Assembly: GCA_964385045.1 (NCBI GenBank)
Contig: CAYLNM010000052.1
Location: forward strand, 1-24,891
DNA length: 24,891 nt
Reading direction: 5' to 3'
From: CAYLNM01 sp964385045
GTDB lineage: Bacteria > Planctomycetota > Phycisphaerae > Phycisphaerales > SM1A02
The position numbers were made by a program, and so were the translations under genes. The notes beneath the pieces were generated by a model that did not search any database, was not told the DNA's origin, and saw only the letters and a list, made by a program, of their open reading frames with translations. Shown one piece after another: positions 7,248 through 18,558 of the stretch; within the stretch, counting starts at the first letter, position 1; each line of letters opens with the position of its first letter.

Positions 7248-8948
7248 GTGTCAGACGCCTTCTTCGACGCCCATCGCTCCACCCTCGAGCAGGCGGTCGC
7301 CGCCATCCGCGCGCGGACCTACTTCTCGGCGTATCCCGAGGTCCCGAGCGGCCGGATCTACGGCGAGGACGCCCGGGCCGAGGGGCAGAAGGCCTTCGAG
7401 GCCCGGCTCGGCTCGACGCTGGACCTGAAGCAGGGGGGCGACGGCGACGGCACCGTGGGCCGCGAGCGGTCGCCCTACGGCATCGACCTGAACGTCTCGT
7501 ACCCGAAGCCCGACCCGGAGCGGATGGTCGCCCGGGCCGCCGAGGCGGCGGCGGGGTGGCGCTCGGCCTCCCGCGAGGCCCGCGCCGGCGTCTGCCTCGA
7601 GATCCTGCACCGGCTGAACCGCCGCAGCTTCGAGCTGGCCTTCGCGGTGATGCACACGACCGGGCAGGGCTTCATGATGGCCTTCCAGGCCGGCGGCCCG
7701 CACGCGCAGGACCGCGGCCTCGAGGCGGTCGCCTACGCCTGGGACGAGATGGGCCGCACCCCCGAGCGGGCCACGTGGACCAAGCGGGTCGGCCGCGACG
7801 AGACGGTGACGCTCGAGAAGACCTACCGCATCGTCCCGCGGGGCACCGGGCTCGTCATCGCCTGCTCGACGTTCCCGACCTGGAACAGCTACCCCGCGAT
7901 CTTCGCCGACCTCGCCACCGGCAATGCGTGCATCGTCAAGCCGCACCCGGGGGCGATCCTGCCGCTGGCGATCACGGTCGAGATCGCCCGCGAGGTGCTG
8001 GCGGAGGCCGGCTTCGACCCCGACGTGATCCAGCTCGCGGCCGACGAGCCGGACGCTCCGATCGCCCGCGACCTCGCCACGCGGCCCGAGATCGGCATCG
8101 TCGACTACACCGGCGGCAACGACTTCGGCCGCTGGCTCGCCGAGCACGCCCGGCAGGCGGTGCTCTTCACCGAGGAGGCGGGCGTCAACTCGATCATCCT
8201 CGACTCGCTCGACGACATGAAGGCCGTCAGCGGCAACATCGCCTTCACCCTGAGCCTGTACTCGGGCCAGATGTGCACCACCACGCAGAACGTCTTCGTG
8301 CCGAAGGACGGCATCACCGTCGGCGGCGAGCGGATGTCGTTCGACGACGTGGCGGGGGCGATCGTCAAGGCGGTGGACTGGCTGCTCGGCGACCCGAAGC
8401 GGGGGGCCGAGATCCTCGGGGCGGTGCAGAACGAGGCGACCGCGGCCCGCGTCGAGGAGGCGAAGACGGCCGGCGGCGACGTCCTCCGCGAGCCGGCGCC
8501 GGTCGAGAACGAGCACTTCCCGGACGCCCGCGTCGTGAGCCCGCTGATCGTGAAGACCGACGCGTCGCGGCGGGACCTGTACGCCCGCGAGTGCTTCGGA
8601 CCGATCGCCTACGTCGTCGCCACCGAGTCGACCGACGAGTCGATCGCGCTCGCCGCGGACCTCGCCCGCGAGCAGGGGGCGATCACCTGCGGCCTGTACT
8701 CGACCGACCCCGACGTCATCGCGAAGGCCGAGGAGGCGACCGCCCTCGCCGGCGTGCCGCTGTCGACGAACCTCACCGGCGGCATCTTCGTGAACCAGGC
8801 CGCCGCCTTCAGCGACTTCCACGTCTCGGGCGGCAACCCCGCGGGCAACGCCACGCTGTGCGACGGGGCCTACGTCTCCGGCCGCTTCCGCGTGGTGCAG
8901 AGCCGGATCCCGGTCCCCGCGGCCGAGCCCGCGGCGGCGGGGGCCTGA
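7248..8948 (+). CDS. paaN: PaaN-type aldehyde dehydrogenase superfamily protein
   Basis: A 566-residue cytoplasmic protein of the aldehyde dehydrogenase superfamily. It resembles the PaaN family, which is implicated in phenylacetate degradation but lacks the MaoC hydratase domain of E. coli PaaZ. The catalytic cysteine is C343 in SGQMCTTTQN. The general-base glutamate region is FTEEAGVN (E309/E310). IACSTFPTWNSYPA near residue 210 and IVKPHPGA near 230 match cofactor-binding segments. The start is GTG with GGGAGG 5 bases upstream; reading further upstream gives only low-complexity sequence. A PaaY-like gene follows 130 bases later, which supports a related CoA-thioester or aldehyde role. No ring-activating (paaABCDE) or ligase (paaK) gene is present, so the true substrate is uncertain. 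Confidence 0.85.
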   Translation: MSDAFFDAHRSTLEQAVAAIRARTYFSAYPEVPSGRIYGEDARAEGQKAFEARLGSTLDLKQGGDGDGTVGRERSPYGIDLNVSYPKPDPERMVARAAEAAAGWRSASREARAGVCLEILHRLNRRSFELAFAVMHTTGQGFMMAFQAGGPHAQDRGLEAVAYAWDEMGRTPERATWTKRVGRDETVTLEKTYRIVPRGTGLVIACSTFPTWNSYPAIFADLATGNACIVKPHPGAILPLAITVEIAREVLAEAGFDPDVIQLAADEPDAPIARDLATRPEIGIVDYTGGNDFGRWLAEHARQAVLFTEEAGVNSIILDSLDDMKAVSGNIAFTLSLYSGQMCTTTQNVFVPKDGITVGGERMSFDDVAGAIVKAVDWLLGDPKRGAEILGAVQNEATAARVEEAKTAGGDVLREPAPVENEHFPDARVVSPLIVKTDASRRDLYARECFGPIAYVVATESTDESIALAADLAREQGAITCGLYSTDPDVIAKAEEATALAGVPLSTNLTGGIFVNQAAAFSDFHVSGGNPAGNATLCDGAYVSGRFRVVQSRIPVPAAEPAAAGA

Positions 8949-9078
8949 GCGCGTCCGGGTCGCCGGGCGGCGGTCGGCCGGCCGCTCGCCCCCGGGCTGG
9001 CGGGGGAGCCGGCGGGGGCGACGGGGGCGGACGGCGGATGCCGGCCCGGATCGTCCGGCCACGAAGAGGGAGTCTCGC

Positions 9079-9678
9079 GTGCCCTGCTACGCCTTCGAGG
9101 GACTGCGTCCGGTCGTCCATCCGACCGCCTTCGTGCACCCCACCGCGGTGCTGATCGGCGACGTCCACGTCGGCGAGGGCTGCCTCGTGGGGCCGCACGC
9201 CTCGCTCCGCGGCGACATCGGTCGCCTGGAGATGCGGGCCGGCTCCAACGTGCAGGACGGCTGCATCCTCCACGTCTTCCCCGGCAAGGAGTGCGTGGTC
9301 GAGGAGGACGGGCACGTGGGCCACGGGGCGGTGCTGCACGGCTGCCGCATCGGCCGCAACGCGATGGTCGGCATGAACGCGGTGATCATGGACGACAGCG
9401 TCATCGGGGCCGAGGCCTTCGTGGCCGCGATGGCGTTCGTGAAGGCCGGGACCGAGGTGCCGCCCCGCACGCTCGTGGGCGGCATCCCGGCGAAGCCGCT
9501 CAAGGAGCTGTCCGAGGACGAGGTCGGCTGGAAGACCGAGGGCACCCGCGTGTACCAGCACCTCGCCCGCCGCTACCGGGCGACGAGCAAGCCGTGCGCG
9601 CCGCTGGCCGAGGTCGAGCCGGACCGGCCGCCCCTCCCCGACGTGATGTACGAGACCAAGAGGGCCCGCGGGGTATGA
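9079..9678 (+). CDS. paaY: PaaY-like hexapeptide-repeat protein, gamma-carbonic-anhydrase fold
   Basis: A 199-residue left-handed beta-helix protein. Hexapeptide repeats run through residues 12-140 (for example AVLIGDVHVGEGCLVG). Putative zinc ligands are H65 (CILHVFP), H82 and H87 (GHVGHGAVLHGC), matching the H...HxxxxH pattern of gamma-carbonic anhydrases. The block EDGHVGHGAVLHGC closely resembles PaaY, reported as a thioesterase that hydrolyses dead-end CoA products of the phenylacetate pathway. The C-terminal extension after residue 140, ending in a short basic tail, also fits PaaY. The start is GTG after AGGGAG. It could instead be a general gamma-carbonic anhydrase-like (YrdA type) protein; the neighbouring PaaN favours PaaY. 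Confidence 0.85.
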   Translation: MPCYAFEGLRPVVHPTAFVHPTAVLIGDVHVGEGCLVGPHASLRGDIGRLEMRAGSNVQDGCILHVFPGKECVVEEDGHVGHGAVLHGCRIGRNAMVGMNAVIMDDSVIGAEAFVAAMAFVKAGTEVPPRTLVGGIPAKPLKELSEDEVGWKTEGTRVYQHLARRYRATSKPCAPLAEVEPDRPPLPDVMYETKRARGV

Positions 9679-10967
9679 CGCCACGCGTCGCCCTCGCCCT
9701 GCCGCCGACTCCGCCCGACGGAGCCCGACGATGAACCACGCCCGCGACGTCGCGCCGACCAAGGTCCTGCTCGCGATGAGCGGGGGCGTCGACTCGTCGG
9801 TGGCCGCCGCCCTGCTGCGGGAGGCGGGCCACGAGGTCGTCGGCGTCTTCATGCGGCTCGGCTCGCCGGGCGAGTCGCTGGACGAGCTGATCCCGGGCGC
9901 GGACGCGGCGGCCTGCGACGCGGGCCGGGCCCGCATCGGCAAGCAGGGCTGCTGCTCGATCCGCGACGCCGCCGACGCCCGGCTGGTGGCGGCCGAGCTC
10001 GACATCCCGTTCTACGTGGTGAACTTCAAGCGCGAGTTCGGGCGGATCATCGACTACTTCGTGGCCGAGTACGACGCGGGGCGCACCCCGAACCCCTGCG
10101 TGCGCTGCAACGACTGGCTGAAGTTCGGCCGCCTGCACGAGCACGCGCGGCGGATCGGGGCGACGCACGTCGCCTCCGGTCACTACGCGCGGATCGATCG
10201 CAGCCATCCGGACGGCCCGCGGCTGCTCCGCGGCGTCGATCACGGCAAGGACCAGTCCTACGTCCTCTTCGGCGCCCCGCGGGAGCGGCTCGATCGCATG
10301 CTGCTGCCGATCGGCGGGTACCGGAAGGCCGAGATTCGCGCGATGGCGGAGGATCGAGGCCTTCCCGTCTTCGACAAGCCCGACTCGCAGGAGATCTGCT
10401 TCGTCCCCGACGACGACTACGCCCGGCTCGTCGCGGTCCGGTCCGAGTCCGGCGTCGCCCCCGGCCGCATCGTCGACCTCGAGGGCAACGCGGTCGGGGA
10501 GCACGGCGGGCACCAGCGGTTCACGATCGGCCAGCGGCGGCGGATCGGCGTCGCGCTGGGCTACCCGCTCTACGTCGTCGACAAGGACGCGGACACCAAC
10601 ACGGTGACCGTGGGGCCGCGGGCGGCGCTGGCCGCGGCCGCCTGCACGGCGGCGGAGGCCAACTGGCTGGTGGACCCGCCCGCGGCGTGGCGCCGGTGCA
10701 CCGCCCGCATCCGCTCCAACGCCGAGCCGGTGCCGGCCCGCGTGCGGGCCACGGGCGACGGGACGCTGGCGGTGCGCTTCGACGCTCCGCAGGACGCGGT
10801 CGCGCCGGGGCAGGCGGTGGTGTGCTACGAGGAGGACCGGGTGCTCGGCGGGGGCTGGATCCGCTCGGCGACGCGGGCCGGTGCGTCGTCGTCGCCGTCG
10901 GCCGAGAACGCGAGCGAGCCGTGCGCCGGCCGAGGCGGGACGGGGGCCGGACCCCGGGCCCGTGTGG

Positions 10968-13358
<2,391 letters not shown>

Positions 13359-13500
13359 CCGTGGACTCGGCGGGACCGGGGAGAAGCGACCGGAGGGGAG
13401 GAGCGACCCCACGTCGGTCCGTTCGATTCCGCCCTTCCGGATCGGCACGGAATCGGTGGCGCTGAAAGGCCCGTCGTGCGGGACGGTCCACCCGTCTCGG

Positions 13501-13506
13501 TATACT
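13501..13506 (+). promoter_or_regulatory. Candidate -10 element for the TPR gene
   Basis: TATACT is close to the sigma-70 -10 consensus and stands out as an AT-rich island in the 264-base region between the divergent HEAT and TPR genes. No good -35 box is seen. The implied leader is about 110 bases. Confidence 0.5.
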
Positions 13507-13622
13507 ACGCCGCGCGGGTGCGACGCCGGGGGTGCGGCCCGCGTTCGGACGCGCCGCGTCGGCGGTCCGGGGACCGATTCGGGGAGCAGGCCGGGGAGTG
13601 GACCGGGGAGGAGTCGGGCTCG

Positions 13623-14990
13623 ATGAGCGACTGGCTGGATGCCGAAGCCCACGCCGATCGGGCGCTCGAGATGTTCGAGCGGGGTCGATGGGCGGAAGCC
13701 GAGTCCGAGCTCCGCAAGGCGATCGAGCTCAATCCCGAGCAGGGCGAGTGGCACTACAACCTCGGCCTCACCATCGAGGCCGCGGGGCGCGACCCCGAGG
13801 CCCTGGCCTGCTTCGCCCGTACCGCCGCCATGCTGCCCGATCAGGTCGAGCCCGCGATCGCGGCCGGCAACACCGCGCTGCGGCTCGGGCGTCACCGCGA
13901 CTCGATCGACTGGTTCCGGCGGGCCCTCAAGCTCGACCCCCGGCACGAGGGGGCGTATGCCGGGCAGATCGACGCCCTCGTGCGGCTCGAGGAGCACGAG
14001 GAGGCCGAGACCGCCTTCTACCTCGCGCAGCAGGCCCTGGAGTCCCCCAGCGGCTCGTGCCTCGCCGCGATCGCCCGCAGCCTCATCGACCGGGAGGAGT
14101 GGGATCGGGCCGCGTGGTGCCTCCGCGAGGCGCTGCAGAGCGAGCCCACGATCCCGCGGCTGCGGGCCATGCTCGCCTTCGTGCTCGCGGCCCAGGGCCA
14201 GCGGCAGCGGGCGGTGCAGCTCTACCTGCGCGAGCTTCGGGAGGACCCGGGCAGCATCGACACGCTGCTCGACTACGGCGAGCTCCTGGTGGACATGGGC
14301 CGGCTGACCGAGGCGGCGGAGAAGTTCCGCCGCGTGCTGGAGCTCGAGCCCGCCAACGTCGAGGCCCACGAGCGGCTGGGATGGATCGCCCTGCAGCAGG
14401 GACGGGACGAGCCGGCCCACCTCGAGTACGAGCTGGTGCTCAAGCTCGACCCCGAGTTCCCCGGGATCCGCCTCTCGCTGGCCGAGGTGATGCTTCGCCG
14501 CGGCCTGGTCGAGGAGGCGCGGCGGACGCTCGGCGAGGAGCTGGAGCACTGGCTGCAGGCCACGCCCAAGCCGGATCCGAGCGAGGATCCGGTGGAGCGC
14601 TTCGGCCGCCTGCTCCTGGACGCGGGTCTCGACGCCGAGGCGATCCGCCTGCTGGAGTCGGCCGACGTGCCGCGCTGCGATCGGCCGGAGGCCCTGCGGC
14701 TGCTGGCCCTCGCCCGGTTCCGCCGCGGCGACGGCGACGGCGGGTGCGCGGCGGCCCGCCGCGTGCTGCGGCACGAGTCGGACTGCGTGGTCTCGATGCA
14801 CAACCTCGCGTTGCACGCCCTCGCGAGCGGCCAGCTCCAGGTCGCGGCGGGCTGGATCCACCGCGGCCTCCGGGTGGATCCGCACGACGCGGGGCTGCGG
14901 CAGCTGCGGATGCGGCTGTACGGGGCGGTCGTCCGACGCATGGTGGCGGGCTGGTGGCGACGCCGCGGGCCGCGACGCCGGCGCGGCTGA
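13623..14990 (+). CDS. TPR-repeat protein
   Basis: A 455-residue protein made mostly of tetratricopeptide repeats, roughly residues 8-310 in about eight units. Examples are GRWAEAESELRKAIELNP, GRHRDSIDWFRRALKLDP and GRLTEAAEKFRRVLELEP. More divergent TPR-like helices continue to about 435, and the protein ends in a strongly basic Arg-rich tail. There is no signal peptide or enzyme domain, so it is probably a cytoplasmic protein-protein scaffold. The ATG at 13623 is chosen because GGGGAGGAG lies 9 bases upstream; reading further upstream gives only low-complexity sequence. It diverges from the HEAT-repeat gene, and the two may share control. Its partners cannot be deduced. Confidence 0.88.
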   Translation: MSDWLDAEAHADRALEMFERGRWAEAESELRKAIELNPEQGEWHYNLGLTIEAAGRDPEALACFARTAAMLPDQVEPAIAAGNTALRLGRHRDSIDWFRRALKLDPRHEGAYAGQIDALVRLEEHEEAETAFYLAQQALESPSGSCLAAIARSLIDREEWDRAAWCLREALQSEPTIPRLRAMLAFVLAAQGQRQRAVQLYLRELREDPGSIDTLLDYGELLVDMGRLTEAAEKFRRVLELEPANVEAHERLGWIALQQGRDEPAHLEYELVLKLDPEFPGIRLSLAEVMLRRGLVEEARRTLGEELEHWLQATPKPDPSEDPVERFGRLLLDAGLDAEAIRLLESADVPRCDRPEALRLLALARFRRGDGDGGCAAARRVLRHESDCVVSMHNLALHALASGQLQVAAGWIHRGLRVDPHDAGLRQLRMRLYGAVVRRMVAGWWRRRGPRRRRG

Positions 14991-15136
14991 AGCCGCCGGC
15001 GACGCACCCGACGATCGACGCCGGCATCGCGTGCCGCCGACCCGGCGGTGGGGCGCGAGACAAGGCTGCGCACGACGAGAACACGGCTGCGCACCGAGGC
15101 CCAGCCGGGGCCGGACCGCGGTGGGTCGCGGCGGCG

Positions 15137-15159
15137 CCGCCGCCGGCGATCGGCGGCGG
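15137..15159. terminator. Candidate bidirectional terminator hairpin between TPR gene and rpsR
   Basis: A perfect 9-base stem (CCGCCGCCG / CGGCGGCGG) with a GCGAT loop lies between two convergent genes, 16 bases past the rpsR stop. There is no T tract on either side, so it may act with Rho or as an end-protecting structure. Confidence 0.4.
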
Positions 15160-15174
15160 TCCTCCGGGGGCGGA

Positions 15175-15420
15175 TCAGAGCGTGGCGCTGGTGTAGGGGA
15201 GCAGGCCCATGTACCGGGCCCGCTTCACCGCCTGGGCGACCATCCGCTGCTCGCGGGCGGTGAGGCCGAGCCGCTTGCGGGGATAGATCTTGCCGTTGGG
15301 CGTCATCATGCGGCGGAGCTCGTCCGTCGCCTTGTAGTCGACGTACGCGCGGCCACGGGTGTCCTGCCGCATGAAGGCGGAACGATTGGGCTCGGTGCGG
15401 TTGTAGCTGAAGCGGGCCAT
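15175..15420 (-). CDS. rpsR: 30S ribosomal protein S18
   Basis: An 81-residue protein with the typical S18 core: YVDYKATDELRRMMTPNGKIYPRKRLGLTA, then QRMVAQAVKRARYMGLLPY near the C terminus. It binds the 30S platform next to S6 and 16S rRNA. The ATG has GGAG 6 bases upstream, and the length is normal for the family. The usual partners rpsF, ssb and rplI are absent from both sides, so here it is a single-gene unit. It faces the TPR gene and has its own -10-like element about 100 bases upstream. Confidence 0.96.
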   Translation of the reverse strand: MARFSYNRTEPNRSAFMRQDTRGRAYVDYKATDELRRMMTPNGKIYPRKRLGLTAREQRMVAQAVKRARYMGLLPYTSATL

Positions 15421-15518
15421 GGGGCGCTCCGTACGGCCAAGAGGGCCGATGGTCGTGGATGCCGGCCGGTGATCGCGCGGCAGCCGCCCGCGGAGGAGCG
15501 AACGGCGACGAATCGCGG

Positions 15519-15526
15519 AGTCTAGC
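15519..15526 (-). promoter_or_regulatory. Candidate -10 element for rpsR
   Basis: Minus-strand GCTAGACT contains a TAnnnT -10 box about 100 bases upstream of the rpsR ATG. It matches the GCTAnnnT pattern seen before paaN and pgk. No clear -35 is seen. Confidence 0.5.
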
Positions 15527-16118
15527 GGCTCCGGGAGCCGGGGCAAGTCGTGCGGTGGCACGCCGAGCCGACGCGGCGGCGGGCTCGACCCGGCTCGGCG
15601 CCGGGCGAGCCTGGGGCGCGCGGCGGCGGCCCCGCGAGCGCGGCGGCGGGCTCCGCGGCGACCCGGTGAGCGCGGCGGGCTCCGCGGCGGTGCTCATCGG
15701 CCACCGATCGCCTGCCGCCGGGCGTGCCGCGGGGCCGGGTGGGCTCGGGAGCGCATCGGGCACGGTTGCCGGCCAGCAGTCGTCCCAGCCGTCGCCACGG
15801 GGTGCGGCGGCCGGGAGCGCCGCGAGGCGGCACACCGTGGCCCGAGCGGCCTCGTGCATCCCGAGTCCGATCGAGCCGGCCTCGACCGGCGTTCGAGCGT
15901 CCACGGGCCGACCGTGAGCGAGGTGTCCGGGGGCTCCCGGTGCGGGGGGAGCGGAATGGCCCGACGACCGGCCGAAACCGCCGAATCCGGGCGGAATTCC
16001 GACTCCGAGGTGGATCCGCGGGCGATCCCGAGGCGTAGGAGTGCGTGATCGGTGGCGACCTCCCCCCACCCCACCCGCCACCGGTCCTCCTCCACGCTCG
16101 GTCGCCGTTCCCGCTGCG

Positions 16119-16160
16119 CCTGTCGACCCCCACCGACAGGGTGGAACGGCGACCCTTTTT
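16119..16160 (+). other. Two overlapping hairpins, the second ending in a T tract
   Basis: CCTGTCG (16119-16125) pairs with CGACAGG (16134-16140). The overlapping AGGGT (16138-16142) pairs with ACCCT (16152-16156), which is followed directly by a T run to 16160. The second resembles a weak intrinsic terminator, and the two share bases so only one can form. It lies 66 bases upstream of the PuuD-like start. The second stem is only 5 bases long, so this is tentative. Confidence 0.35.
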
Positions 16161-16188
16161 CATGCGCGGTCGCCGCACGCCGTCGCCG

Positions 16189-16216
16189 TTGCCCGCCACC
16201 GCCGCTGCGCTGGGAT
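16189..16216 (+). promoter_or_regulatory. Candidate promoter for the PuuD-like gene
   Basis: TTGCCC at 16189-16194 and TGGGAT at 16211-16216 are separated by 16 bases. Transcription would begin only a few bases before the GTG at 16226, which would make the mRNA leaderless or nearly so. This agrees with the lack of a Shine-Dalgarno site there. Confidence 0.35.
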
Positions 16217-16225
16217 GATGACGCC

Positions 16226-16918
16226 GTGCATCCGTCCCCGCAGCCCGACACCGCAGCCTCCTCCGAGACCCCGCCGCGCCCGCCCCTCGTCGGGATCACG
16301 GCCGACGCCGACCCGGAGCGGTTCTTCCTCCGCCGCCCGTACGTCGACGCGATCGCGGCCGCGGGGGGCGTCCCGGTGGTGCTCGTGCCCTCCGCGACGG
16401 GGCTCGAGGCGGCCCGCCGGTGCGAGGCGCTGGTCCTCAGCGGAGGAGACGATCCCGACATGACCGCGTTCGGGCGGGCGACCCACCCCGCGGCACGCCC
16501 GGTCGCCCCGGACCGGCAGGCGTTCGAGCTTGCCCTGCTCGGGGCCGCCGCCGCCCGGCCGGACCTGCCCGTGCTCGGCATCTGCCTCGGGATGCAGCTC
16601 ATGGCGCTCGACGCGGGGGGGGACCTCGATCAGCACCTGCCCGACGCCTGGCCGTCGGCCGAGCGCCACTGGGGGCACCGCGACCACCCGGTCGACGGCC
16701 CGCTCGGCGCCGGGACCGTCTGCAGCAACCACCGACAGGCGGTGCGGGATCCCGGCCGGCTCGCGGTGGCCGCGGTGGCGGACGACGGCCTGGTGGAGGC
16801 CGTCCACGATCCCGATCGCCGCTTCTTCGTCGGCGTGCAGTGGCACCCCGAGCGCACCGCCGACCCTCGGCTCGGGTCAGGGATCCTCGCGGCCCTCGTC
16901 GCCGCCGCCCGCGGCTGA
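16226..16918 (+). CDS. Gamma-glutamyl-GABA hydrolase (PuuD/peptidase C26) family, class I amidotransferase fold
   Basis: A 230-residue cytoplasmic hydrolase of the class I glutamine amidotransferase fold. The nucleophile elbow is GICLGMQLM with C120, and the His/Glu pair is H207 and E209 in VQWHPE. The N-terminal LVGITAD, LSGGDDPDM and SNHRQAV segments fit the peptidase C26 group, which includes PuuD (gamma-Glu-GABA hydrolase of putrescine catabolism). The domain begins around residue 19. The GTG at 16226 is the likeliest start, although it has no Shine-Dalgarno site and may be leaderless. There are no putrescine-catabolism neighbours, so the exact gamma-glutamyl substrate is not established. 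The gene stands apart, with pgk 228 bases downstream. Confidence 0.85.
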   Translation: MHPSPQPDTAASSETPPRPPLVGITADADPERFFLRRPYVDAIAAAGGVPVVLVPSATGLEAARRCEALVLSGGDDPDMTAFGRATHPAARPVAPDRQAFELALLGAAAARPDLPVLGICLGMQLMALDAGGDLDQHLPDAWPSAERHWGHRDHPVDGPLGAGTVCSNHRQAVRDPGRLAVAAVADDGLVEAVHDPDRRFFVGVQWHPERTADPRLGSGILAALVAAARG

Positions 16919-17020
16919 CGGCGACCCCCGTTCGGGGCGGGACGCGATCCCCGATCCGTGCCCCGGACCGCCGGAGTCGGCCGGACCGTGGACCGGGGCG
17001 GCGGGGGGGCGGAAGCAGCC

Positions 17021-17029
17021 TGCTACATT
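17021..17029 (+). promoter_or_regulatory. Candidate extended -10 promoter element for pgk
   Basis: TGC followed by TACATT fits TGnTAnnnT in GC-rich DNA. It implies a leader of about 110 bases before the ATG at 17147. No obvious -35 is present. Confidence 0.5.
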
Positions 17030-17146
17030 TCCCCGCCCTCTCACACGACGCCGCGCCCGGCTCGTCCGCGTTCGCCGCGACCCCGCGGCGCGGCGTCCGG
17101 GACCCCGCGACGCCCGATCTTCCCTGCCGTGACCCGGAGTGCCGCC

Positions 17147-18364
17147 ATGAGCGAGTCCACCGCCCGCGCGACCATCGACGACGTGGACGTGGCCGGCCGC
17201 CGCGTCCTGATCCGCGTGGACTTCAACGTCCCGCTCGACGGCGGGACCATCACCGACGACCGCCGCATCCGGCTCGCCCTGCCCACGATCCGCTCGGTCG
17301 TCGATCGCGGCGGCCGGGCGATCCTCATGAGCCACCTCGGCCGTCCGGGCGGCACCGGACCCGAGCCGGGCCTGTCGCTCGAGCCGTGCGCCGATCGACT
17401 CCGCGACCTGCTCGACGGCCCCGCGGTCCGCTTCGTGCCCGGCAGCTGCGTCGGCGACGAGGCGGCCGAGGCCGCCTCGAGCCTCGGCGACGGGGAGGTG
17501 CTCGTCCTCGACAACCTGCGGTTCGAGGCGGGAGAGAAGGCCGGGGACGCGGACTTCGCTCGCCGGCTCGCCTCCATGGCCGACGTCTACTGCAACGACG
17601 CCTTCGGCACCGCCCACCGGTCGGACGCCTCGATGGTCGCGGTGCCCGAGGCGATGGCGGGACGGCCGCGGGTGGCCGGTCACCTTCTCCGCACCGAGCT
17701 CGAGTTCCTGCAGCGGTCGATCGAGCAGGCCGAGCGGCCCTTCGTCGCGGTGCTCGGCGGAGCGAAGGTGAGCGACAAGTTCGGCGCGATCCGCAACCTC
17801 GCCCACCGGGTCGACACGATCCTCGTGGGCGGGGCGATGAGCTACACCCTGATGATGTCCCGCGGCGAGGCGGTCGGTGCGAGCCGCGTCGAGTCGGACG
17901 TGCTCGAGGAGGCGGCCGAGGTCCTCGCCGAGGCCGAGGCGGCCGACACCGCCGTCCACCTGCCCGAGGATCACGTCTGCGCCGAGCGGCTCGAGGCGGA
18001 CGTCGAGACTCGGACGTGCTCGGGGGCGATCCCGGACGGGCTCATGGGCCTCGACATCGGCCCCGCGACCCGGGCCCGCTACGCCGAGATCCTCCGCTCG
18101 GCCCGGACCGTGGTGTGGAACGGCCCCATGGGCGTCTTCGAGACCCCGCCCTTCGACGCCGGGACGCGGGCGGTGGCCGAGGCGCTCGTGACCGCCACGG
18201 ACGCCGGGGCGACCACGATCGTGGGCGGCGGCGACTCCGCGGCGGCGATCGAGGGCATGGGACTGGCCGATCGCGTGTCCCACGTCTCGACCGGCGGGGG
18301 CGCGAGCCTCAAGATGCTCGAGGGCGCGTCCTTCGCCAGCGTCTCGGCGCTCGATCCGGCCTGA
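17147..18364 (+). CDS. pgk: Phosphoglycerate kinase
   Basis: A 405-residue glycolytic/gluconeogenic enzyme that transfers phosphate between 1,3-bisphosphoglycerate and ADP. The family motifs are all present: RVDFNVPL (23-30), SHLGRPGG (62-69), LRFEAGEK, NDAFGTAHRS, VLGGAKVSDK, NGPMGVFE, GGGDSAAA and STGGGASLKMLEG. The glutamate common in the last motif reads Lys here, which is a mild variation. The length is normal. The start is an ATG with GGAG about 8 bases upstream; the frame is open further upstream but is low complexity. It is not next to gap or tpi, so it appears to be its own unit with a -10-like element about 120 bases upstream. Confidence 0.97.
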   Translation: MSESTARATIDDVDVAGRRVLIRVDFNVPLDGGTITDDRRIRLALPTIRSVVDRGGRAILMSHLGRPGGTGPEPGLSLEPCADRLRDLLDGPAVRFVPGSCVGDEAAEAASSLGDGEVLVLDNLRFEAGEKAGDADFARRLASMADVYCNDAFGTAHRSDASMVAVPEAMAGRPRVAGHLLRTELEFLQRSIEQAERPFVAVLGGAKVSDKFGAIRNLAHRVDTILVGGAMSYTLMMSRGEAVGASRVESDVLEEAAEVLAEAEAADTAVHLPEDHVCAERLEADVETRTCSGAIPDGLMGLDIGPATRARYAEILRSARTVVWNGPMGVFETPPFDAGTRAVAEALVTATDAGATTIVGGGDSAAAIEGMGLADRVSHVSTGGGASLKMLEGASFASVSALDPA

Positions 18365-18394
18365 GGGCCGCGTCGCCTTCGGGCAGGGGCCGGG

Positions 18395-18418
18395 AAGCCC
18401 GGGAATCGCCGCGGGCTT
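18395..18418 (+). terminator. Candidate hairpin terminator after pgk
   Basis: AAGCCCG and CGGGCTT form a 7-base stem with a 10-base loop, 31 bases after the pgk stop. The sequence after it is not T-rich, so a Rho-independent mechanism is uncertain. Confidence 0.35.
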
Positions 18419-18558
18419 GTCCGGCGCCCCCCGCGCCGCGAGAATCGATGCGGGCACGGCCCGGCCGCCACGCCGGACGGTGCCCTTCCGCGGGCCCGGC
18501 CCGCCCCCACGCTCCCCGCCCCGACCCGTCCCGCGGCTCGTCCGCGACTGGAGGAACG

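Larger units (their letters stand above)
15421..16225. other. 805-base region with no convincing gene
   Basis: Open frames exist on both strands because of the GC content, but their translations are Arg/Pro/Ala-rich, match no family I recognise, and run through neighbouring genes. It holds a -10-like element for rpsR, a hairpin with a T tract near 16138-16160, and a -35/-10-like pair before the PuuD-like gene. Otherwise I see nothing in it. Confidence 0.6.

Noticed and set aside
7251..9062. Long minus-strand open frame opposite paaN.
   Set aside because: It lies wholly antisense to a well-supported enzyme and its translation has low-complexity composition without motifs.
13359..14885. Upstream extension of the HEAT gene frame through the TPR gene.
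   Set aside because: That part is the antisense of TPR codons; the signal-like segment begins only after the ATG at 13358.
15522..16199. Minus-strand frame containing MKKGRRSTLSVGV after an A-rich start.
   Set aside because: No ribosome site, Arg/Pro-rich translation without hydrophobic periodicity, and no domain. The A run is better explained as the complement of the T tract of a hairpin.
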